This document shows positions 5,477 to 11,590 of a stretch of 11,590 nucleotides of DNA, one piece after another. The notes beneath the pieces were generated by a model. That model did not search any database and had not been told where the DNA came from. It saw only the letters and a program-made list of their open reading frames with translations. A program made the translations under genes and the position numbers. The DNA comes from CAZVWV01 sp964631745 (GTDB lineage: Bacteria > Bdellovibrionota_C > UBA2361 > JBGSMV01): positions 1 through 11,590 of the forward strand of contig CAZVWV010000123.1 of the NCBI GenBank assembly GCA_964631745.1. The letters run 5' to 3'. The stretch's first letter is position 1. Each line of letters begins with the position of its first letter.

Positions 5477-5607
5477 GAAAGATCTGAGCGATTTTGCGGC
5501 CCACTTCAACCAAATTAAATCTATTCACCTTCCTTGTGGCAAAGCTTGCCGATCTTGGTTGGGGATAATTGGTTCTTCTACTCTTAACTGACTGAAGAAA
5601 AAACTCT

Positions 5608-5643
5608 TGTATGCAATTAGCATATCTGCTATTATGTTAGCAG
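5608..5643 (+). promoter_or_regulatory. AbiE promoter with two inverted-repeat operators
   Basis: TTGTAT (5608-5613) and TATTAT (5630-5635), 16 bases apart, form a good promoter. Two dyads cover it: TATGCAATTAGCATA (5610-5624) over the -35 to spacer, and CTGCTA-TTATGT-TAGCAG (5626-5643) over the -10. Known AbiEi proteins repress their own operon by binding two inverted repeats at the promoter, which this matches. Transcription would start about 15 bases before the ATG, leaving almost no leader and no ribosome site. Confidence 0.6.
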
Positions 5644-5656
5644 TTACGATAATTAT

Positions 5657-6451
5657 ATGCAAACATCACCTGAGCAATTTTTATTAAGTCACGAGATCTT
5701 TACCAAAAAGGATTTGGAATTTCTTTTAGTTGGAAGAGGCTCAAAAAATCCTGCAAGCACCGCCGAATCTCATCTTCATAGATGGCTAAGTGCAAAGCGA
5801 ATTCTCCAAATAAAGCGCGGCCTATACGGCAGGGCAGAAGATCCCAACGAACTTGACCCATATTTAATTGCCAATAAGATTTCCGAAGATTCACTTCTCT
5901 CTCATCACACCGCACTTGAAGTCCATGGATATTCGCAAAGTCTATTTTCTACCAAAACTTTTCTTACCACACATTCTCCCCGTTCCTTCACTTTTGGGCT
6001 TACTACCTATAGAGGCATAAAGCATCCAGCATCGCTTCTAAAGCGCAAACTACACAATATGTGGGTTGAGACAATCGAAAGGAGAGGGGAGGAGTTGCAT
6101 TTAACCTCACTAGAACGAACCGTGGTGGATCTTTTGGATAGGCCAGAGTTGGGCGGCGGATTTGAAGAAGTTTGGAGGTCGCTTGAAACCATAGGAGCGC
6201 TTAGACTTAAAGAGATAGAAGCTTATGCAACAAACATTAAGAGTAAAGCGCTATTTTCAAAGCTTGGGGCGTTTTTGGAAAAGCAGCGTGAAGTACTCTT
6301 GGTGCCCGAGAAGCTTCTAAAAAAAATCGAAAAGGCAAGTGCAAAGAATGCTATTTATGTCAAAAGAAGCGAAAGCGGACGTTTTCTAAAGCGTTGGAAT
6401 CTCATCATTCCGCGCGCTTTAGAACTCCCACATTTTGGGGAGGGAGCTTGA
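5657..6451 (+). CDS. abiEi: AbiEi family antitoxin / transcriptional autorepressor
   Basis: AbiEi is the antitoxin of the type IV AbiE toxin-antitoxin system, which gives abortive phage infection in several bacteria. It neutralises AbiEii without stable contact and represses the operon. The 264-residue protein starts with a winged-helix domain (about 10-90: IFTKKDLEFLL, then SHLHRWLSAKRILQIKRGLYGR). It continues with the family stretch DPYLIANKISEDSLLSHHTALEVHGYSQ (about 68-95) and the core with LTSLERTVVDLLDRPELGGGFEEVWRSL (about 151-178), both typical of AbiEi. The C-terminus is Lys-rich. The DNA is visibly AT-richer than the flanking housekeeping genes, consistent with transfer. Its stop codon overlaps the TTG start of abiEii by four bases (TTGA). 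Promoter dyads are described separately. There is no obvious ribosome site, so translation may depend on the very short leader. Confidence 0.88.
   Translation: MQTSPEQFLLSHEIFTKKDLEFLLVGRGSKNPASTAESHLHRWLSAKRILQIKRGLYGRAEDPNELDPYLIANKISEDSLLSHHTALEVHGYSQSLFSTKTFLTTHSPRSFTFGLTTYRGIKHPASLLKRKLHNMWVETIERRGEELHLTSLERTVVDLLDRPELGGGFEEVWRSLETIGALRLKEIEAYATNIKSKALFSKLGAFLEKQREVLLVPEKLLKKIEKASAKNAIYVKRSESGRFLKRWNLIIPRALELPHFGEGA
6437..6450 (+). promoter_or_regulatory. Ribosome site for the TTG start of abiEii
   Basis: GGGGAGGGA at 6437-6445, ending two bases before TTG 6448 with its GGAGG core about 4 bases away, lies inside the last codons of abiEi. It marks TTG 6448 as the true toxin start, rather than the ATG at 6394, which would add 18 residues with no family match. 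The TTG overlaps the abiEi TGA. Confidence 0.6.
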
Positions 6452-7410
6452 GAACGAAACGATTTATAGAAGCTCTCTCAAAGAAAACCTCCTTTAATTC
6501 CTCGGCACTTGAGAAGGTTCTAGTTCTTAAGGAAATCCTTCACGACTTCTCGACCACCGAAGAACTGAAAAACCTTTGGGTGTTAAAAGGAGGCACTGCC
6601 CTAAATTTACTCTATTTCAACGCTCCAAGGCTCTCCGTCGATATCGACATAAATTTCATAGGCGCCGAATCGGTTGAGGAGCTACGAGACGCACGCCCTA
6701 TTTTCGAGCAGCGGGTTCAGGGCATTTTTGAAAGGCTTCGCCTCACCACCAGACGAGCTCCAGTAGAGCATGGCGGTGGTAAATATTTTCTTCGCTATGA
6801 GAGCGTCTTTTGAAGGCCGCAAAACGTCGAGGTCGACCTAAATTATGTTGAAAGAATTCCACTTTTTGGCGTTAAGAGAAAAAACTTTCGCTTCGCTAAG
6901 TACACTGGCGAAACTGCTTTTAGTATTCCCGTTCTGTCTTTGGCTGAATTGACTGCGGGGAAATGCTTGGCACTTTTAAGTCGGGCGGCAGCGAGGGACT
7001 TTTTTGACTTGGCACTCGTTTACAGAATGAATCGCGAGGTATTTTCGGATAATAGTTTTCGAATTGCTCTGATTTGCGGGATTGCGGCGCGAAGAGAAGG
7101 GCTCGCTAAACTTGAAAACACAGTACCTAGACTTAATAAGGGCGAATTTAAAGAAAAGGTACTGCCGCTTCTTATTGGCGGTGAAAGTCATATGAGGTTG
7201 TTCGACGAGATTTCTAAGAATGCTAAAGATGCACTGAATTTGGTGCTTCCGTTAACGTCCGCCGAAAGAGATTTCATAAATGCGGTTTCGAAAGACGGTT
7301 TAATCGACCCTGAACTTTTAGGAGTTAAGAGGAATATCGCTCAATCAATTTTGAAGCAGCCCATGCTGCTGTGGAAGGTTAAACACGTTAAAGAATTTCG
7401 GGGGAGCTAG
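6448..7410 (+). pseudogene. abiEii: AbiEii nucleotidyltransferase toxin gene, split by an in-frame TGA
   Basis: AbiEii is a nucleotidyltransferase-fold toxin paired with AbiEi. From TTG 6448 the protein runs 121 residues to TGA at 6811-6813 and then continues in the same frame, with no other stop, to TAG 7408-7410 (320 codons in all, near family length). Before the stop lie the nucleotidyltransferase motif LWVLKGGTALNLLYF and RLSVDIDINFIG with the metal-binding Asp pair. After it lie VEVDLNYVERIPLFG with the expected third Asp, ELTAGKCLALLSRAAARDFFDL, which carries the family 'K…RDxxDL' motif, and the helical C-terminus. The TGA stands between YESVF and RPQNVEVDLNY, where family members tend to have Gly; GGA to TGA is a single change. 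The truncated product lacks half the active site, so the toxin should be dead unless the stop is read through. Confidence 0.85.
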
Positions 7411-7435
7411 CAGCACTCCTGTGCGCTTGCAGTAC

Positions 7436-7461
7436 TAAGCCAAACAATCGTCGCAGACCTC
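7436..7461 (+). repeat. Right direct repeat of the accessory stretch
   Basis: TAAGCCAAACAAT, then CGTC, then GCAGACCTC, the partner of 3488-3513. It begins 26 bases after the abiEii stop. Its last two bases overlap the stop codon of the leftward metallo-hydrolase gene, so it sits exactly at that gene's 3' end, a common place for integration sites. Confidence 0.5.
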
Positions 7462-8182
7462 ACATGACCCGGTGCTGCTCCCCCGGAGCGAGCTCCTTCG
7501 AACTGATGCCGTACTTGGAACACTCCTCGGCAAATTCGGCATAAGTTCCGGTTAACACCGGAAAGGTATTGTAATGGACCGGGATCGCAAGGCTTGCGCC
7601 TACTAGCGTGGCCGCCTGCGCGGCTTCTTTGGGGCCCATGGTGAAGCGATCGCCTATGGGAAGGAGGGCAATTTGGGGTTTATGCGACTCGCCTATTAGT
7701 TTTAGGTCGGAAAATAGAGCCGTGTCGCCGGCGTGATAGATGGTGGTCTTGCCGTCAGAGAGCACTATTCCGCAAGGTTCTCCGGCATAGATTGCTCCCT
7801 GACTGGTGTCGTAGGAGCTTGAATGAAAGGCGTGCGTGAGCGAGATTTTTAGACCCTCTATGGTGATAGAGCCGCCCTTATTCATCGGTTCAAGCTGCGA
7901 TTCGCTTACCCCCTCAGATTTTAGAATGCTTGAAAGTTCATAGTTACAGTAGATCTTAGCACCGTACTTTTTTGCTAGGGAGACGACCTCACCGGCATGG
8001 TCGAAGTGGCCGTGTGTGAGCACTATGTAATCTAGCCGCGCAGGGTTCTTTATTGAGGGGGGACATGCAGGATTGGTATCAAGCCAAGGGTCAATCGCCA
8101 GCGATTTAGTTTCTGCGGCAGAAACCTGTAATTCAAAAAACACGGCGGAGTGCCCGGCGAAGGTGAAAGATTTAATTTGCAT
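7460..8182 (-). CDS. UPF0173 family metal-dependent hydrolase (metallo-β-lactamase fold)
   Basis: This 240-residue protein has the UPF0173 (YtkL-like) pattern of the metallo-β-lactamase fold, a presumed cytosolic hydrolase with two metal ions; the substrate is unknown. Visible ligands are the THGHFDH motif (His57, His59, Asp61, His62), His120 in THAFHSSS, Asp153 in YHAGDTALFSD, and His203 in IPVHYNTFP. The N-terminal KSFTFAGHSAVFFEL and DPWLDTNP are also typical. The length is normal and the active site is complete. The family consensus is T-H-G-H-x-D-H-x-G-D, and Phe60 is a small change. It lies 72 bases downstream of the big helicase-like gene in the same direction and may share its transcript. 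I see no strong ribosome site before the ATG and no clear terminator in the 49-base gap to abiEii, with which it converges. Confidence 0.92.
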   Translation of the reverse strand: MQIKSFTFAGHSAVFFELQVSAAETKSLAIDPWLDTNPACPPSIKNPARLDYIVLTHGHFDHAGEVVSLAKKYGAKIYCNYELSSILKSEGVSESQLEPMNKGGSITIEGLKISLTHAFHSSSYDTSQGAIYAGEPCGIVLSDGKTTIYHAGDTALFSDLKLIGESHKPQIALLPIGDRFTMGPKEAAQAATLVGASLAIPVHYNTFPVLTGTYAEFAEECSKYGISSKELAPGEQHRVM

Positions 8183-8254
8183 AGGCTTTGTAATGTATCA
8201 CAGTCAAAGTCTGCACGGTATAAGATTTATCAAATGATCCCGCAGGCCATGAGC

Positions 8255-11200
8255 TTACTCATAAGCATACTGTGCGGTTTGGGTGGGATAGGCCTTCGGC
8301 CTGAATGAATCCAGGTTTGCAGAAATCAATGTAATTACCTGTGCCAAGGAGGCTTGGCATATAGTAGGGGAATCGGTTGTTAGGATCGTATGCATGAGAT
8401 CTCTGATTGCCAGTCCTAATGGGGTATCTCGGAAGGTTTCGTCCGTATCCAAGGCAGCAAATTTGGTAAGAAAGGTGCCACCGGCAGGGGACGTGTAAGT
8501 AAAACTCTCTTCTTCTATTAGGCCAGGAGAGCCGAAATATGTATCTACCAGGAGTCTAGCTAAAGTATTCTGGTCGAGTGCGATGCGTTTGCTGATCTGC
8601 TGCGCCACTTGCGCTGCGAGTTGATCGGCCCGGAACATTAGTTTGAGTGCATCGGGACCTGAGATCTCACCCAAAGGATGGAGATGCGCGGTGCCAACCA
8701 GCCTTAAAAGATATTGATCTACTAGCATACGTCTTTGGGATAGAGGCTTCTCACAACCAAAAAGATCTAGTAGCGCGCGGGCGCCTTCGTACTTTCCCTC
8801 ACGAGTGAGGGCGTTCTTGATCAACACCGCGCGCGGGGTTTCTAGCCTTAGTCGTCTTACGTTGTCGAAGTCGATCACTGAGAGCGGGCCATCGTTGTCG
8901 TAGCTCACGAGTTTGAATGGTTGGTCGAGATGTAGCAGTGCTTCTTCAACGCGCAAGCCGAAGGCACGGTAGTTGCGGCCTTGAACGTGTTTCCAAAAGG
9001 TAGCGCGTTCATCCGCGCGCCCACCCTCAAAGGCCCAAATATTCGATTCGCGAAAGCCAAGCGCATTAAATACCTCGATTTCTAAAGCTTCAGGCCCGAC
9101 TAGACCAAATACGTGAGCTCGCCCATTCCTATCCCCCAAGTGCCGTAACGCAAAAGCAAGCTCTTTTTCACGAAACTCTCTCTTTACGGGATTATTATAG
9201 TCCGGAATTGTTCTTGCGCCGCGCGGCACTAACACATGTGGCATCAACCCCAGGCCCTCGCCTCGAAGCGCCAGGCGTTTGGCGGCGCGAATTAGTGAAT
9301 CCCGATACAGTCTTAACTGTGCGGGTCCATCAATATCTCCCAAACCTACCTGGCGTCTGACAAAATCATTCATCTCCATTCGCTTCCGAGTTCTCTCCTC
9401 AGCGCGCGCCGAGATGGTCAGGAGCTCATGCTCTTTAAGGCCGATCTCGCGCAGTCTCTCTTTCATTTCCTCAGGTAGCGTAAATACAAAACGGTGGATG
9501 TTGACCTCGCTCCGAGCGTAAGGCAGATCTTCTAATCCCACTAAAGCTCTTAAAGCGCGGCTGCGGCTCTGAGGGAAAAGTGAAAAGACTGCTGGAAGTT
9601 CGATATAGAAAATGGAATCAATTGATCGAAAGTTGGCGCCTTTGGCGGAGGCTTGAGTCTGTAAGACCGCGCAGCGCACTGTCGGGTCATCCTCGATTCT
9701 ATGTCTAAGCTTCGTGCGCCCTTCCGCCGGGGTGCGTCCATCCAATCCCACCACGCCAAACGATTTAAGGTCGGCATCCTCTAGCATCAGATCTATTAGC
9801 GAGAGGTGTGTGCAATAAATTATTACTTTTTCCCCTTCCTGAAGTTTCTCTAGAATGGCTGGTTTGATGGCATTTAAGAGCCAGTATGGCCTTTCTAGTC
9901 CAAGCTTATGCGGCTCGTATAAGGCATATTTTTGTGAAGCATGTCGCCTGCGGCTAGCCCAGGCGGGATTGTGTCCGAGTAGGTGGCGCCCGAAACCGTT
10001 CTCTATCAGCCAGTTATCGTTGGCTAAACCAAAGGCTACATAAAGTTCGGCGTATTCCATAGGCATTGGAATACTTATAGCGGGATGATCAATTGCTCGC
10101 GGCATATGCGGCTCGCCCGTGGCTAGCTGTTCCGCAAAGGGGACCTGTGATGCAGGCAAGAAATTTTTAATTACATCCGAGGCAAAGAAGCTGCATACGT
10201 GGCGTGCGATCAGAGACTTCAATACCAGAGGATCGCGACACTTTCGTATAAGATCATCTAAATCCGGGAATGTTTCGGGGTAGGCAGCTTTTAGTAAGGT
10301 CGCTGTTTTATGCGGTGTGTGTTGGTAAAGAGAGCCTGACTCATAGATCTTCACCCCCGCAGTTATGCCGGCCACTGCTAAAGATCTCCCGGACTTGGCA
10401 TTATCCAATTCATGCGCTTCAGAGACTACAAGCCCGCCGTCGGCGCCTGGCCATTCGGATATCTTCCTGTAAAGCTCAGGATTTTGGGCGGCGAAGTGAC
10501 GCAGGGTTTGGACCCCAATCACGAGATACCGTTTATTGGAGAGCCAGTCGGCCAGCTCTTCCGAGCTTTGGTGGGCGGTCTCTGGGGAAATTACACCCAA
10601 CTGGTCCGCCGAAATATCTAGTGATTTTAAGATCTCCTCACGAAGGTCCTCTCTGTTGGCTGAATCGGTTACGTAAAGCACCCGCGGAAGTTTTAGCGAT
10701 TCACAAACGGCAAGCGCCGTAAGGGTTATCCCAAGCCCCATCTCGAGCCCCAAGATTCCGTACTCGCCGAAAATGGCATCACACACAGCCGAGATCTGGT
10801 AACCAGAGAGCTTCAGGCGCAGGCTAGCCGGTTGGTTGTATTGTTGCTGTCGGTCGAAATCTTCCCTCAGACTAGGGATAATCTTTCGCATGATAGAATC
10901 CAAGCTTCGCCGGGCCGCATCCGGGAGCGCATCTGAAGATTCTTCGCTCACTAAGGCATCAAAGTCCGCCATCAAGCTATCTATATTTGAACCGTAATGG
11001 CGCAGACATAAAGTTTTTAGAATGCGCTTGTGCGCCGTCAGGCCCAGCTGGGATGCGTCGATCTTATTGCCGCAAGCTAAAGCTTCGCCCAGGGCGTCGC
11101 GGTACAGACGCAGAGGGGAGGCGATTGGTTTGGGGGCGTTGGTAGCGGCGGGGCCGGAAGGTTGGTTTTGGCTTTCGTCCTGATCGCTAAAAGCAGATTT

Positions 11201-11572
11201 GAATTTGCGAAAGGCCTTGCTGGTGTTGGCCACCCAGCCTAGCTGCGCCAGGACTTCGAAGAGTAGTCCGGCTTCGTCTTTGTTGGGGAAGATTGCTGTT
11301 AGCTTTTCTTTGGGGGTGAGTGGCGGGGCAGTAGGTATTGATGAGGGTAATGATCTTCGTAGGTAATCCAACTCCTCCGCTTCCGGCGCAGGGGGCATTT
11401 CTACTATACATTCGAGATAAATAGCTAATAATAGCGCGTCCGGCGGTTGGCCTTCTCCGGACCACTCAGTGGAACGCATCTTCGTTGGGAGCCTGTGCTC
11501 GATTAGGCGCAAAAGCTTTGAGCCCGAATACGCATGGAAATTTACCTGTGAGTAAATCACCCAACTACCCAT
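8255..11572 (-). CDS. Large SNF2-helicase-like protein with degenerate ATPase motifs and a methyltransferase-like C-terminus
   Basis: This 1105-residue protein is complete: an in-frame TAG lies just upstream, GAGG is 8 bases before the ATG, and it ends in TAA. Residues 1-250 are an unrecognised helical region with a Pro/Ala/Gln-rich linker (about 130-152). Residues 250-700 follow the SNF2 order: LSGYQISAV (Q motif), GLEMGLGITLTAL at 275-287 in place of DEMGLGKT, VVSEAHELDN at 382-391 in place of DEAH, YESGSLYQH (410-418) where TGTPxQN is expected, EGEKVIIYC…GLDGRTPAEGR (579-619), LQTQASAKGANF (motif V, 637-648) and FPQSRSRALRAL (motif VI, 666-677), which keeps the two Arg. The Walker A Lys is Ile282 and the DEAH Asp is Ser384, so ATP hydrolysis is unlikely. 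Residues about 815-925 look like a Rossmann methyltransferase (VFGLVGPEALE, NIWAFEGGRADER, LVSYDNDGPLS); 930-1105 are helical and unknown. The long open frame argues for a maintained protein. Confidence 0.85.
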   Translation of the reverse strand: MGSWVIYSQVNFHAYSGSKLLRLIEHRLPTKMRSTEWSGEGQPPDALLLAIYLECIVEMPPAPEAEELDYLRRSLPSSIPTAPPLTPKEKLTAIFPNKDEAGLLFEVLAQLGWVANTSKAFRKFKSAFSDQDESQNQPSGPAATNAPKPIASPLRLYRDALGEALACGNKIDASQLGLTAHKRILKTLCLRHYGSNIDSLMADFDALVSEESSDALPDAARRSLDSIMRKIIPSLREDFDRQQQYNQPASLRLKLSGYQISAVCDAIFGEYGILGLEMGLGITLTALAVCESLKLPRVLYVTDSANREDLREEILKSLDISADQLGVISPETAHQSSEELADWLSNKRYLVIGVQTLRHFAAQNPELYRKISEWPGADGGLVVSEAHELDNAKSGRSLAVAGITAGVKIYESGSLYQHTPHKTATLLKAAYPETFPDLDDLIRKCRDPLVLKSLIARHVCSFFASDVIKNFLPASQVPFAEQLATGEPHMPRAIDHPAISIPMPMEYAELYVAFGLANDNWLIENGFGRHLLGHNPAWASRRRHASQKYALYEPHKLGLERPYWLLNAIKPAILEKLQEGEKVIIYCTHLSLIDLMLEDADLKSFGVVGLDGRTPAEGRTKLRHRIEDDPTVRCAVLQTQASAKGANFRSIDSIFYIELPAVFSLFPQSRSRALRALVGLEDLPYARSEVNIHRFVFTLPEEMKERLREIGLKEHELLTISARAEERTRKRMEMNDFVRRQVGLGDIDGPAQLRLYRDSLIRAAKRLALRGEGLGLMPHVLVPRGARTIPDYNNPVKREFREKELAFALRHLGDRNGRAHVFGLVGPEALEIEVFNALGFRESNIWAFEGGRADERATFWKHVQGRNYRAFGLRVEEALLHLDQPFKLVSYDNDGPLSVIDFDNVRRLRLETPRAVLIKNALTREGKYEGARALLDLFGCEKPLSQRRMLVDQYLLRLVGTAHLHPLGEISGPDALKLMFRADQLAAQVAQQISKRIALDQNTLARLLVDTYFGSPGLIEEESFTYTSPAGGTFLTKFAALDTDETFRDTPLGLAIRDLMHTILTTDSPTICQASLAQVITLISANLDSFRPKAYPTQTAQYAYE

Positions 11573-11590
11573 ATTCTGGGCCTCATACTA

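Noticed and set aside
6394..6447. ATG 6394 as the abiEii start
   Set aside because: It lies deep inside abiEi and adds residues without family similarity; TTG 6448 has GGGGAGGGA and the usual four-base overlap.
6811..6837. Possible selenocysteine site: UGA followed 12 bases later by a small stem GTCGA-GG-TCGAC with GGUC near the loop
   Set aside because: AbiEii has no Cys at this place, the stem is only 4-5 pairs, and no selenocysteine genes are seen. A nonsense change from a Gly codon is simpler.
7419..7435. Terminator between abiEii and the metallo-hydrolase
   Set aside because: Only a four-base stem (GCAC-TCCT-GTGC) and no T-run on either strand.
10270..10722. A 150-codon plus-strand open frame
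   Set aside because: It is antisense to the conserved SNF2-like region, has no ribosome site, and shows Arg/Ser/Pro-rich random composition.

Overview
The window looks like chromosomal DNA of a Gram-negative bacterium with a MEP isoprenoid pathway. Two predicted lipoproteins, a family 1 lytic transglycosylase, IspF and FolB point that way. I cannot fix the phylum from the sequence. TAA, TAG and TGA all act as stops in intact genes (TGA for ispF, abiEi and the metallo-hydrolase), so the standard bacterial code applies. No rRNA, tRNA, CRISPR array, integrase or transposase was found.

Layout. (1) 1-163 is one copy of a structured intergenic repeat (copy A). (2) 208-3182 is a housekeeping-like block. 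It holds a leftward YkuD-like lipoprotein that appears to lack the catalytic cysteine, and a rightward set: an MltD-like transglycosylase, ispF, folB and an unknown gene with a probably damaged 5' end. (3) 3138-3335 is a second repeat copy (copy B), whose left end lies inside the 3' end of the unknown gene. (4) 3488-7461 is an accessory stretch bounded by two imperfect 26-bp direct repeats (23 of 26 identical). Its cargo is rightward: a GNAT acetyltransferase, a broken ABC solute-binding protein gene, an orphan ribbon-helix-helix antitoxin, a VOC/PhnB-like protein, and an AbiE type IV toxin-antitoxin pair whose toxin gene has an in-frame TGA. Several of these genes have inverted repeats over their promoters, which suggests local repression. 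(5) 7460-11572 is leftward: a 1105-residue protein built on an SNF2 helicase fold with the ATPase motifs replaced, followed by a UPF0173 metallo-hydrolase.

How the parts fit. The MltD-like/ispF pair is separated by 3 bases and is probably co-transcribed with folB, linking envelope, isoprenoid and folate functions only by transcription. The 3.9-kb island reads like small-cargo acquisition and decay: defence or stress genes, one nonsense-mutated toxin, one remnant transporter gene and one antitoxin without its toxin.

The most unusual object is the 1105-residue protein. It has a long uninterrupted frame, so it is evidently maintained. Yet the Walker A lysine is isoleucine, the DEAH aspartate is serine, and motif III is altered. 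It also carries a C-terminal region that looks like a Rossmann methyltransferase. I read it as a pseudo-helicase fused to another domain, possibly a scaffold or nucleic-acid-binding protein.
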